Translations under genes and position numbers: made by a program | Notes under the pieces: model-generated | Databases searched by the model: none | Seen by the model: only the letters and a program-made list of their open reading frames with translations | Told to the model about the DNA's origin: nothing | Source: a virus | Length of the DNA stretch: 31,030 bases | Strand: one strand, 5' to 3' | Virus record (IMG/VR): IMGVR_UViG_3300042691_019020 | Location: 1-31,030 of that record | Shown here: piece by piece, positions 21,512-28,862 of the stretch | Position numbering within the stretch: position 1 is the first letter of the stretch | Layout: each line of letters opens with the position of its first letter

Positions 21512-21542
21512 GCCGGGGGCTAGCGTGATGCCAGCCCCCGGC
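21512..21542 (-). terminator. Strong hairpin after the major capsid gene
   Basis: GCCGGGGGCT, an 11-base loop, AGCCCCCGGC: a ten-pair perfect stem 21 bases past the capsid stop. No T tract follows. It may be a partial terminator or a 3' stability hairpin that raises capsid mRNA over the downstream genes. Confidence 0.65.
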
Positions 21543-21563
21543 GTAGCCGTTATGCGGTTACTG

Positions 21564-22886
21564 CTAGGCGAAGGCGGGCGTAGTCAGGCCGGTGCCCGAC
21601 ACCACGCTGATGGCCTTCGGCATACGCTCCGACGCGAACGCGCTGAAGGCGTACGCCTGGATGCGCACCGTGAGGTTGCCCGAAAGCACCTCGGTCAGCA
21701 CGCGGGTGCGCAGCGGCCCCTCCATGAATCGCATCGTGTCGGCGCTGTACGCGATGATGCGGTCCTGGTTGGTGCCCGCGCCCAGGTTCGTCGGGATGCC
21801 CGTGGTGGTCACGACCGGCAGCCCGGCGAACGTCAGCAGCGTGCCGCCGCCCTGCTCGCCAAGCGACTGCGGGTAGGTGCCGACCTGGAACAGGGACGAC
21901 GAGGACGACACGGACCCGGCCAGCCACGCGGCACGGCGCGGGGTCATGGCGATGTGGGTAGCCGTGTAGCGCCCGGCAGTCTCCTGCTCAATCTGCGACA
22001 CGGCATCGAAAACCGGGCCGATAGTCTCGGCGGCCGTCGGGCTGGCATCGGTGTAGGTGACGCCGTTGGTACCCGACACCTGGAGCAGGCCAACGTGCGA
22101 GTTAGCGCCGCTGGTGCCGTTCACCACGGCAGTCTCCAGCGAGGCATCGTACGCCGAAACGAGGTCCGCGAGAATAATCGCGTCCATGTTCGTACGCTCG
22201 AAAAGCGCCACGCTGATGTCCTGCTGTCCTGCGAAAAGGCGCACATTTGCCGTAATCGTGGACGTGGTGGCGTCAGTCTCGGACACCGACCCGTTATCGG
22301 CGGCGGCGGCCACGGTCACGCCCGTGTCCAACTTCGGCATAGTGATGCTCATGCCCGAATCCGGCAGCGGCAGGGTCGGGATGGTGTTCACGACCTTACG
22401 GGCCTGCCGGTTCACCGGGACGTACAGCGCCTCCAGGTAGTTCGGCGGCACGAAGTCAGCGCCGCCCGTGTCGGACGACGAGGACAGGTCGCGGCCCTCA
22501 GTCTCCACGCGGTGCCGGGCCAGCCGGTCCTGCGCGTCCCGCTCACCCTTGTGGGCGTGGTACAGGTCGCGGAAAAACGAGTGCGGGCGGTCGGGGTGGT
22601 ACACCGACTCCTCGCGGGTCACCTTCACGGACACCTCGCGCACCTCCTGCTCCTGCGGCTCGTCGGCGGGGACCATGACGGGCTGCGCTGCGCGCGCCTC
22701 CGCGATGTCCTCCAGCCGCTTGACGATGTTCTGGCGGCGCTCAACTTCGGCCTCCAGGTCACGGGCGCGGGCCTCGGTTGCCTCCAGGTCGTCGGCGTCA
22801 GCCTCGCCCACGGCGGTAACTGCGGCCTCAAACTCGTCCAGCGCAACCTCAACGGCCGCGCGCGCCTCGGAAATCTTGTCACTCAT
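21564..22886 (-). CDS. Major capsid protein, HK97 fold (440 aa)
   Basis: The ATG at 22886 directly abuts the protease stop, with AAGGA inside the end of the protease gene. Residues 1-65 are a heptad-rich coiled coil (the delta/scaffolding domain). An acidic linker leads to FFRDLYHAHKG (about 104-113), then the HK97-fold core from about 140: DFVPPNYLEALYVP, FAGQQDISVALFERTN, and a C-terminal SGNLTVRIQAYAFSAF. The protease upstream probably removes the first 110-135 residues on maturation. Length is usual for the family with a delta domain. Confidence 0.95.
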   Translation of the reverse strand: MSDKISEARAAVEVALDEFEAAVTAVGEADADDLEATEARARDLEAEVERRQNIVKRLEDIAEARAAQPVMVPADEPQEQEVREVSVKVTREESVYHPDRPHSFFRDLYHAHKGERDAQDRLARHRVETEGRDLSSSSDTGGADFVPPNYLEALYVPVNRQARKVVNTIPTLPLPDSGMSITMPKLDTGVTVAAAADNGSVSETDATTSTITANVRLFAGQQDISVALFERTNMDAIILADLVSAYDASLETAVVNGTSGANSHVGLLQVSGTNGVTYTDASPTAAETIGPVFDAVSQIEQETAGRYTATHIAMTPRRAAWLAGSVSSSSSLFQVGTYPQSLGEQGGGTLLTFAGLPVVTTTGIPTNLGAGTNQDRIIAYSADTMRFMEGPLRTRVLTEVLSGNLTVRIQAYAFSAFASERMPKAISVVSGTGLTTPAFA

Positions 22887-24539
22887 CTAGGTCAGTTCCT
22901 TACGGATTCGTGCGAGCCGGGCACGCCAACGGGCGGCCGCCTCGCGCTTTGCCTTGTCATCCGTGCCCAGGCGCGCGGCCTGCGGCGTCCCGTCCACCGG
23001 GTTATCCGGCGCGGCGGCGGTGGCCCCTGCTGATGGCAGGCGACCCGTGCTAATCGCATCCTGCAAGATACCCGCCCGCGCGGATAGCGCGGTGGCGGTG
23101 TAAGCGGGCGAGCCTACCGCGCTGACCTCGTACAAGGCCGCGACGCGCTCCACCGAACGCACCGGCACGCCCCCGCTGTAATCCCACTTTTCGCCCTTGC
23201 CTTCGGGCGGCATGGTAAACGCGAACGACATCTGAGACATGGCCCCGCTGCGCAACTTCGCGTCTAGCCGCTGCGCGTCGGGGTCATCCAGCGCGATACG
23301 CGCCCACACCCGCAGGCCCGTTTCATCCTCCACCAGTTCCAGGGAACCGTTAGACGTGCGGGCCATCACGGTGTCCATGTCGTGCCCCATCAGGAACCGG
23401 ATGTCATCGCCCGATGCCAGCGCGTCGGAAAACGCGCCGCGCTTGATGACCTCGCGGAACCCGCCCAGGTCCTCGGACATGGAATCCCACACGGCCGCGT
23501 AACCCACCACCGTGCGGTAGTCAGGGCCAGCGCCGGACGTGCGCCACTCCAGCCGCCCCGGTGACACGGCGCGCTCCACGCGGTCGGCGGTCGGCTCGCC
23601 GTCCACGGCCACCACGTCATCCACCATAGGCACGTCGTCGGTGTCGTCGTCGTCCATCACCGGCACGTCGTCGGCCGGGGCGTCAGGGTCGTGGACAATC
23701 CAAAACCGGCACAGCCCTTCGGGGTCCACCTGCTGCCCGACAATCTCGCACCCGCCGCCGCCGCGATAGAACGCGCACCGCGCGCAGGCCAGCCCGTCAT
23801 CCGCCCAGGGGTTATCGGCCGGGTCCATGTAGTGCGCGCCGTTCGCGCCGATGCCCGCATCCCACGGCCCAAAGGTTTCCGCGATCTTGTGCAACTTGTC
23901 GGCCAGCGCACGCTGCCGGGCGGTCATCCAGTCTGCGCCCTCGTCGCGGGTCGCCATGTCGTCGGTGTCCTTCCCGGCCGTGTTGTCGGCCTGTTGCCTG
24001 TCATCCTCGGCGCGGTCCAGTTCGCGCACCTTGCGGGCGGCCCACGTTGCGCCGGGGCTGCCGTCCTTACTGTCCACGCCCCACAGCAGCGCGGCGACGT
24101 AGCCCGGCGATTCCTCACCGGCCACGGTGTCCTCGGCCGTCCAGTCATTGCGGTGACGCGCCCACCACGCGGGCATCCGGCGTACCTTGTCATCCGACAG
24201 CGGCTCGCGGTTGGCCATGCGCCGGGCGTCGCGGATGGTCTGCTGCACCAGTCCGTCGCCGCCCTTGCCGTCCTCGTAAAGCCGCAGGCCCTTGCGCGCT
24301 GCGCGGGCGATGTCCTCGGTGGGCGTCAGGTCCACGTCACCGGGTGCCCGCACCTCGTCGGCGTCGGCGCTGGCCGCTTCATCGGCGGGGAGGTCACCGA
24401 TAGCCACGGCCTGCGCCAGCGCCTTAGCGACAGCGGCCGCGCGGCCCGCATCGTCGCCAGGTTGGTAGGTGTAGCACTTGCCCGCCTCGCCCCACTTCAC
24501 GCCCGGCAGCCCCTCGGACTGGCAATCATTCAGCGGCAT
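22887..24539 (-). CDS. Prohead protease fused to an N-terminal multi-part extension (550 aa)
   Basis: The ATG at 24539 overlaps the portal gene by 14 bases. Residues about 320-490 form an HK97-type prohead protease: VVGYAAVWDSMSEDLGG, FREVIKRGAFSDAL, MGHD with His386 and SQMSFAF with Ser438. The first 320 residues are unusual: a CYTY-containing start (LPGVKWGEAGKCYTY, 11-25), a helical domain (REPLSDDKVRRMPAWWARHR, 111-130), a four-Cys site (C252, C255, C264, C277) and an Asp-rich linker. It cleaves the capsid delta domain. The extension may be a separate minor head or metal-binding part. Confidence 0.88.
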   Translation of the reverse strand: MPLNDCQSEGLPGVKWGEAGKCYTYQPGDDAGRAAAVAKALAQAVAIGDLPADEAASADADEVRAPGDVDLTPTEDIARAARKGLRLYEDGKGGDGLVQQTIRDARRMANREPLSDDKVRRMPAWWARHRNDWTAEDTVAGEESPGYVAALLWGVDSKDGSPGATWAARKVRELDRAEDDRQQADNTAGKDTDDMATRDEGADWMTARQRALADKLHKIAETFGPWDAGIGANGAHYMDPADNPWADDGLACARCAFYRGGGGCEIVGQQVDPEGLCRFWIVHDPDAPADDVPVMDDDDTDDVPMVDDVVAVDGEPTADRVERAVSPGRLEWRTSGAGPDYRTVVGYAAVWDSMSEDLGGFREVIKRGAFSDALASGDDIRFLMGHDMDTVMARTSNGSLELVEDETGLRVWARIALDDPDAQRLDAKLRSGAMSQMSFAFTMPPEGKGEKWDYSGGVPVRSVERVAALYEVSAVGSPAYTATALSARAGILQDAISTGRLPSAGATAAAPDNPVDGTPQAARLGTDDKAKREAAARWRARLARIRKELT

Positions 24540-25731
24540 CAGCACCGCCCGGCTGGAGGTTCGGCGCACCGCCCACGGGCGTCACCTGCACGGTGTCGCC
24601 GTCCTCAATCGGCGGCAGGCTGAACACGCGCCGCGCGTCGTTGATGGACAGCCACCCCGCCTGCCGACCGGCCAGCACCGCCTGGGTCTTAGTCGGCGTG
24701 TCGGCGCGCAGCAGGTCGGTGGTATCGAACTCAGGGCGCAGCGGCGTGCCGCCGCCGAACAGTTGCGGCAGCCCGTGGGCAATCGCCATTTCGATGCGGC
24801 GCAGTCGCGGCGTAAGGCTGAACGTGAGGAACCGCAGCGATTCCTGTTCCGCCGTGGTGCCGGTCGGGTCGCCCACGCCCAGCATGTGCGGGGGCAGTCG
24901 CCAGATGCGCGCCACGTCCTCCACGCTCATGCGCGCCTGTTGCACGAAGGCGGCGTCCTCCAGGTTCACCGGCACGCGCTCCAGGTCGGCACCACCGGCC
25001 AACACCGCAGGCTTGTGCGAGTTCATTACGCCGCCGTGCGATGCGTTCCACACCCGCAGGATTTCCTGCGCCTGCTGCTGGGTGACGTTGCCGGGCACCT
25101 TGATGACCATGCCGGGCGCGGCGTCGTTCAGCCAGTACGCCGACTGGAACCGTTGCAGGGCCAGCCCGTTGCCCAGCGCGTTGCGATGCACACCGATGGG
25201 CGACAGGCCCATGACGTGCCCCGGTGGTGTGTAGCCGGGAATGTGCAGGATGTCATCGGTGGTCAGGTCGCGGATGCCGTCAGGCCCGCCCACGTCGAAG
25301 CGCTTGCGCTTGTCCTTCGGGTCGCGCCGCACCATCACCGTGCTGGGGTCCATCGGCACCAGTTCCACGATGCGACCGCCGCGCCGGATGATCTGGCAGT
25401 AGGCGTTGCCCCACATTTCCACGGACCCGGCCACCTGCACCATCCACCCGAACGGGTCCAGGTCGGCCGTGGGCGATTCCATCAGCAGCGCCCACGCGGG
25501 CGTCCCGGTTGCCTTTGTCTCACCGTCACGGACGTACAGCGGCAGGCTGCCGATGGTTTCCGCCACCAGGCGGATGGCCGCCGACACAGCGGGGAGGGCT
25601 TGCGCCGCCTCATGCGTGACGTTCACGCCGGAATAGGTGACGGCCCCCTGTGTCGGCCACGGGATAGCCGACGTTCCGAACTCACCCGCGCGGATTTCCA
25701 CGCCCGCGCCCTTCGCGCCTCGGACGATCAC
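24526..25731 (-). CDS. Portal protein, HK97 family (401 aa)
   Basis: The GTG at 25731 overlaps the previous stop as GTGA. Portal hallmarks are clear: ALPAVSAAIRLVAETIGSLP (46-65), EMWGNAYCQIIRRGGRIVEL (105-124), then DILHIPGY, GLSPIGVHRNALGNGLALQR and a C-terminal LLRADTPTKTQAV and AGWLSINDAR. It forms the dodecameric DNA gate and binds terminase and connector. Length is typical of the family. It ends in a Gly/Pro-rich tail that overlaps the protease start. Confidence 0.95.
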   Translation of the reverse strand: MIVRGAKGAGVEIRAGEFGTSAIPWPTQGAVTYSGVNVTHEAAQALPAVSAAIRLVAETIGSLPLYVRDGETKATGTPAWALLMESPTADLDPFGWMVQVAGSVEMWGNAYCQIIRRGGRIVELVPMDPSTVMVRRDPKDKRKRFDVGGPDGIRDLTTDDILHIPGYTPPGHVMGLSPIGVHRNALGNGLALQRFQSAYWLNDAAPGMVIKVPGNVTQQQAQEILRVWNASHGGVMNSHKPAVLAGGADLERVPVNLEDAAFVQQARMSVEDVARIWRLPPHMLGVGDPTGTTAEQESLRFLTFSLTPRLRRIEMAIAHGLPQLFGGGTPLRPEFDTTDLLRADTPTKTQAVLAGRQAGWLSINDARRVFSLPPIEDGDTVQVTPVGGAPNLQPGGADAAE

Positions 25732-25949
25732 CCGTCCACCACCTGGATGAACGCGACGCCCTCCACGGGAATCAGGGCGTAGCCCTCCAGGTCGTGCGAG
25801 CGCTCGGCCGATTCGATCAGCGACGCCGCCTCCAGCCGGTAGTGCTTGCCGCCCACGCGCCCCATGAATACGCCTTCCAGGGACGGGGCATCGCCGCGCA
25901 TGTGGATGCGGGCAAGGCGTTGCCGTCGCCACGGCCACCAGCGCCACAT
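25728..25949 (-). CDS. Small protein upstream of portal (73 aa)
   Basis: The ATG at 25949 overlaps the previous stop as ATGA. A very basic Trp/Arg-rich start (MWRWWPWRRQRLARIHMRGD) precedes a compact β/α part (MGRVGGKHYRLEAASLIESA, then YALIPVEGVAFIQVVDG). Small proteins of this kind often precede portal genes in actinophages, but no function is known. The basic aromatic start could bind DNA or membranes. Confidence 0.7.
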   Translation of the reverse strand: MWRWWPWRRQRLARIHMRGDAPSLEGVFMGRVGGKHYRLEAASLIESAERSHDLEGYALIPVEGVAFIQVVDG

Positions 25950-26728
25950 CACCGCGCCGCCTTCACGATGCTACGTCCGTCCTCGTCCGTGGTGGTCAGC
26001 CGTTCGATTCCTAGCGCCTCGCGCCGCTTGTAATACTCCCGCGCCGCCTCCCGTCGGTACAGGTCGCGCCACGCTGAACGATGCTCCACCGTGACATCGT
26101 GGAACATTACACCATCCTGCGGCGCTACATGGGGCGGCCCCCATAGGTAGGTATACGTCCCGTCCTCCTGCACCCCGGCATAGACGTAGTGCAGGCCCAC
26201 GACCTGCATGCGGTCCAGGCAGCGGAACAGCATCCGCATGGGCGCGGTGGTGGATGGCGGCAGGTTCATGGCGCGGGCCACGTCCGGCGCGTCGGTGAGG
26301 TAATCCGACCGCGACCACAGCCCGACCTCCACCACGTCGCCCGGCACGTCGGCCAGGCGCTCGCGCAAGTCGGCCGGGTACTCGGCCAGCACGCAATCCG
26401 CATCGAATACCCACAGCCAATCGTGGTGCGCGCGCGCGTGGGCGTTGGCCAGCCGGAACATGAAATCGCGCTTTTCCACCTCGTCGCCCAGGAACGGCGC
26501 GGCCGGGCGGTGCAGGGTCACCGGCAGCCCCAGCGCGTTGGCCGTGGCCATCACGGTTTCCGCCTGCACGCGCTCCGATGATGCGCGGGCGTCGGGGTAG
26601 TGCGCGTACGCACCATCCACCGCGATAAGCCCATCCAGCGCGGGCGCGAATGATGCGACCGCCTCCGCTAGCCATGACGGGCTTTCGTCGTACCACGACA
26701 GCAGCCCCCACACGTTCGGCCTATCCAT
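25949..26728 (-). CDS. Glycosyltransferase-like protein, GT-A fold with DAD motif (259 aa)
   Basis: The ATG at 26728 has GGGGAGGA upstream. The plan is a GT-A glycosyltransferase: a start strand (VWGLLSWYDES), LDGLIAVDGAYAHYPD, a helix region, then WLWVFDADCVLAEYP with a DAD at residues 109-111 for metal/nucleotide-sugar binding. Later parts (MRMLFRCLDRMQVVGLHY, HDVTVEHRSAWRD) fit the acceptor half. Length is close to small GT2-like enzymes. It lies between the portal region and a plus-strand island. It may glycosylate virion proteins, phage DNA or host surface; the substrate is unknown. Confidence 0.75.
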   Translation of the reverse strand: MDRPNVWGLLSWYDESPSWLAEAVASFAPALDGLIAVDGAYAHYPDARASSERVQAETVMATANALGLPVTLHRPAAPFLGDEVEKRDFMFRLANAHARAHHDWLWVFDADCVLAEYPADLRERLADVPGDVVEVGLWSRSDYLTDAPDVARAMNLPPSTTAPMRMLFRCLDRMQVVGLHYVYAGVQEDGTYTYLWGPPHVAPQDGVMFHDVTVEHRSAWRDLYRREAAREYYKRREALGIERLTTTDEDGRSIVKAAR

Positions 26729-26750
26729 GTAGTCCTCCCCTAGTTTTTCC

Positions 26751-26761
26751 CGCTAATAGCG
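26751..26761. promoter_or_regulatory. Operator-like dyad CGCTAATAGCG
   Basis: A perfect palindrome (CGCTA-A-TAGCG), variant of the CGC-N5-GCG sites at 9415, 9444 and 28544. It lies 62 bases before the GTCTAG element of island 2 and just upstream of the divergent glycosyltransferase, over a possible minus-strand TACGCT -10 box. Confidence 0.5.
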
Positions 26762-26793
26762 TAAAACGCTGCCACCGGAAGCAGCCGTTCCCC

Positions 26794-26829
26794 TTCACAT
26801 CGCTGCCGCAGCGTCTAGTGTTCTCGACA
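26794..26829 (+). promoter_or_regulatory. Island 2 promoter with GTCTAG-N7-GACA element
   Basis: TTCACA (26794-26799), 16 bases, TAGTGT (26816-26821). The -10 box is inside the GTCTAG-N7-GACA element (26813-26829). The 20 bases around it match those at 9494-9513 exactly. The ATG at 26829 follows the -10 box by seven bases, so a transcript would begin at it. The pattern parallels 28610-28622 and 7040-7028. Confidence 0.6.
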
Positions 26830-26855
26830 TGAACACCGACCCGAAGGGAACCGAC

Positions 26856-27113
26856 ATGACCCGCGACATTCACGAGACTGCTGGCAACGCTGCTATGGCA
26901 GCCGGTCACTACCGCGAGGCTGCCGCGCAGTACGGCAGGGCTGCCGACGCCTACTGCATGTCCTACGACCGCACCAGCGGCGACAGGGACACGGCGCGCG
27001 CCATCCTGGTGCGTGTAAACGCCTGCTACTCCAAGCGCGCTGCGGCCGTCCGTTGCGCGTCCGACCGCGAGGCCCGCGCATACCGCACGCGCCTGCTGCG
27101 GGGCGACATCTAA
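26856..27113 (+). CDS. Plus-strand island 2, helical TPR-like small protein (85 aa)
   Basis: The ATG at 26856 follows CCGAAGGGAAC (26841-26851) by 4 bases. An in-frame ATG at 26829, at the predicted transcript start, would add nine residues. The protein is helical; AAMAAGHYREAAAQYGRAAD fits one tetratricopeptide-type helix pair, followed by DTARAILVRVNACYSKRAAAV and a basic end. TPR-like pairs usually bind peptides. No other domain is visible. Function unknown. Confidence 0.7.
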   Translation: MTRDIHETAGNAAMAAGHYREAAAQYGRAADAYCMSYDRTSGDRDTARAILVRVNACYSKRAAAVRCASDREARAYRTRLLRGDI

Positions 27114-27128
27114 CCCCCCACCACCTAG

Positions 27129-27151
27129 CCCCCCGGCATCCGGCCGGGGGG
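27129..27151 (+). terminator. Hairpin between the two island 2 genes
   Basis: CCCCCCGGC, loop ATCCG, GCCGGGGGG: nine perfect GC pairs ending seven bases before the CCGAAGGGAAC block of the next gene. No T run follows. It may weaken downstream transcription or act on mRNA stability or ribosome access. Confidence 0.5.
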
Positions 27152-27173
27152 CATGACCCGAAGGGAACGCACG

Positions 27174-27509
27174 ATGAACACCACCACCGCCAACACCGCC
27201 CCGCTGAACATCAGCGACGAGGCCACCGACCTGTACCCGTTCCGCACCGTCATCACGCTGAACAGCACCACCAGCCACATGGACGACGTGCTGGGCGAAG
27301 TCACATGGAACAACACCGCGCGCGTGAACGTCAGCACGCTGGGGAACCTTCAGTTGTCGGTGAACGGCTACGGCTCGGCCAACTACAAGCCCATGCCCGA
27401 CATGAGCGGCGCGAACTCGCACGCGGTCGCTGGTATGACCCCGGCCGAAGCCCGCGCGCTGGCCATCACGCTGCTGAAGGCTGCAGACGCCGCCGACGCT
27501 ATGGACTAG
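27174..27509 (+). CDS. Plus-strand island 2, second protein (111 aa)
   Basis: The ATG at 27174 follows CCGAAGGGAAC (27158-27168). The product is Asn/Thr/Ala-rich, β-like and acidic (YPFRTVITLNSTTSHMDDVL, then VTWNNTARVNVSTLGNLQL), ending with a helix (TPAEARALAITLLKAADAADA). It has no signal or membrane segment. Function unknown. A strong hairpin terminator follows 26 bases after the stop. Confidence 0.7.
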   Translation: MNTTTANTAPLNISDEATDLYPFRTVITLNSTTSHMDDVLGEVTWNNTARVNVSTLGNLQLSVNGYGSANYKPMPDMSGANSHAVAGMTPAEARALAITLLKAADAADAMD

Positions 27510-27528
27510 CATGCGCCACATGCTGCAC

Positions 27529-27577
27529 CGCGAACGGCCCGCCACACGGCGGGCCTTCGTGTTTGTGGGGCTAGTCA
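27529..27577. repeat. Direct repeat copy 1: terminator and flank
   Basis: About 49 bases that recur at 28863-28911 with three differences, all in the hairpin loop. Each copy runs from CGCGAA through the GGCCCGCC hairpin and TTCGTGTTTGTGGGG to the CTA that is the minus-strand stop codon of the next gene. The two copies end the two plus-strand islands and may be sites for recombination between them. Confidence 0.8.
27536..27555. terminator. Convergent hairpin terminator, island 2
   Basis: GGCCCGCC, loop ACAC, GGCGGGCC then TTCGTGTTTGT. Eight perfect pairs; outer CGAA/TTCG bases can extend the stem with a bulge. It lies between the island and the minus-strand glycosyltransferase-like gene and can serve both directions. 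Confidence 0.75.
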
Positions 27578-28239
27578 CGGATGACCTGCGCCGGGCGCTC
27601 GCCCACTAACAGGCGCTTGCGGGGGTCGCGGTCCAGTTCCAGCCAGCGTTCTTTTAGGTGTTCGCATCCGCCGTCGCGCGCGGCGACCATCGGAACGCCC
27701 GCATCCCGTAGCCGGTGCGACAGGTGGAAGTCGGACGCCCACGACGATGACGGCCCGCCGAACGCGCCGAACGGGAACCGCCGCCACAGGTCGCGCGGCA
27801 TGCACGTCAGCGCGAAGCCAACGAACCCGGTTTCGATGACCGGCGACGGGTGCGCCACCACGTCGCTGAACTTGCGAAAGCGATACGCGCCCGGCGTAGG
27901 CTCATCGCCCACCAGCGGACCGTCGGTGATGTTTACCAGCGGGTGCGTGCTGTCCAGGCGGCACCACCCGGTAACGACCGGCCGCCCCTCGCGGGCCAGT
28001 CCCAGCACGGCGTCCAGCGCGGGCTGCCTTACCACCACGTCATCCGCGACCATTATCAGGTGCGTGAACGGCAGGTCAGGGTCATCTACCAGCGACCGCA
28101 CCACGTCCATCAGTTGCCATTCGGTGTACCCCTGCATCCATGCCCGGCGCACATCCAGCGCGCGGAACGCGGCCACGGCGTCGGGGATGTCGCGCGGGTG
28201 CATGATGCACAGCAGCGGGTCAAACTCGCCCGCGCTCAC
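27571..28239 (-). CDS. Glycosyltransferase-like protein, ADD motif (222 aa)
   Basis: The GTG at 28239 overlaps the previous stop as GTGA; an ATG 12 codons on is possible. The layout is a small GT-A fold: FDPLLCIMHPRDIPDAVAAF, THLIMVADDVVVRQPALDAV with ADD at 65-67, ETGFVGFALTCMPRDLWRRF, and WASDFHLSHRLRDAGVPM followed by CEHL. This is typical of predicted sugar transferases in phages and bacteria. It lacks close likeness to the glycosyltransferase at 25949-26728 except the fold. Acceptor unknown; placement between portal and terminase genes suggests virion or DNA modification. Confidence 0.75.
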   Translation of the reverse strand: MSAGEFDPLLCIMHPRDIPDAVAAFRALDVRRAWMQGYTEWQLMDVVRSLVDDPDLPFTHLIMVADDVVVRQPALDAVLGLAREGRPVVTGWCRLDSTHPLVNITDGPLVGDEPTPGAYRFRKFSDVVAHPSPVIETGFVGFALTCMPRDLWRRFPFGAFGGPSSSWASDFHLSHRLRDAGVPMVAARDGGCEHLKERWLELDRDPRKRLLVGERPAQVIRD

Positions 28240-28559
28240 GGTGCCCGCCCCGCCTCGGTGATCGCTGCCCATAGCGCGCCGCGCCTTTCCTCGGTTTCGT
28301 CGAATAGGTACTCCCGCGCCAGGTCCATCACGTTTTCCAGCGCCCGCAGGCGGGCCAGGGTCACGGTGCCGGGCGGTCCCGCCGCGTCGTCCCCGTGCGC
28401 CTCCAGCCGGGCGCGCAGTTCCAGCGTGACGGCCTCGGCCTCGGACCACTTCGCCACCATGTCGCGGTACATGGCCAGCGGCACGGTACTGGCATGAGGC
28501 ACCGTCAGCGGCGGCGTGTACGGCGGCACCCACGCCAAAATGTCGCTATTTGCGGGCAT
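28236..28559 (-). CDS. Helical protein upstream of glycosyltransferase (107 aa)
   Basis: The ATG at 28559 follows GGGAGGA. A Pro-rich start (WVPPYTPPLTVP) precedes two charged helices (MYRDMVAKWSEAEAVTLELR, LARLRALENVMDLAREYLF). It overlaps the next gene as GTGA. The operator-like dyad at 28544-28554 lies inside its first codons, so regulator binding could control it from within. Function unknown. Confidence 0.65.
   Translation of the reverse strand: MPANSDILAWVPPYTPPLTVPHASTVPLAMYRDMVAKWSEAEAVTLELRARLEAHGDDAAGPPGTVTLARLRALENVMDLAREYLFDETEERRGALWAAITEAGRAP
28544..28554. promoter_or_regulatory. CGC-N5-GCG operator-like dyad near island 3
   Basis: CGCTATTTGCG inside the 17-base string TGTCGCTATTTGCGGGC that matches 9412-9428 exactly. 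It lies 22 bases before the GTCTAG element of island 3 and within the start of the divergent minus-strand gene. Confidence 0.55.
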
Positions 28560-28575
28560 TAGTGTCCTCCCGTTC

Positions 28576-28615
28576 GTCTAGATGTATTGACACCATGCGG
28601 GAGGGAACGGATAAT
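28576..28615 (+). promoter_or_regulatory. Island 3 promoter (TTGACA-N17-GATAAT) with GTCTAG element
   Basis: TTGACA at 28587-28592 and GATAAT at 28610-28615, 17 bases apart, form the best promoter in the window. The -35 box is the end of the GTCTAG-N7-GACA element (28576-28592), so a bound regulator would cover it. An ATG starts six bases past the -10 box at 28622. Confidence 0.75.
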
Positions 28616-28669
28616 CCACCCATGAACACGGCACCCGCCACCCACACCCACACTTCCCCGGAGGGAATC

Positions 28670-28843
28670 ATGGACACCATCACCACCGACATCACCACCA
28701 CCGAGTCGCAGGCCCGCGTGCTGGCCGGTCTGAACTGGGCCACGGCTTCGCAGGACACGGCCTCCGGCGTCATCCTGCTCACCACGGCCGACGGCCGCGA
28801 GTACCTGGTGGAGCGCAACGGGGACTGGGACGAGGTTGCCTAG
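28670..28843 (+). CDS. Plus-strand island 3, small acidic protein (57 aa)
   Basis: The ATG at 28670 follows CCGGAGGGAATC. An in-frame ATG at 28622 lies at the predicted transcript start and would add 16 residues (NTAPATHTHTSPEG). The protein is Thr/Asp-rich with two helices and short strands (SQARVLAGLNWATASQ, VILLTTADGREYLVERNGD). No known domain. It is the only gene of the third island and is bounded by its own promoter and terminator, as a moron would be. Confidence 0.7.
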   Translation: MDTITTDITTTESQARVLAGLNWATASQDTASGVILLTTADGREYLVERNGDWDEVA

Positions 28844-28862
28844 CCCCCCGCGCCACGCGCCC

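Noticed and set aside
21510-23033. 507-codon plus-strand frame opposite the major capsid gene
   Set aside because: It is a GC-rich antisense shadow. The minus-strand frame encodes a clear HK97-fold capsid with proper start signals.
24478-25782. 434-codon plus-strand frame opposite the portal gene
   Set aside because: Shadow of the portal: His/Arg/Gln-rich composition, no ribosome site and no recognisable domain.
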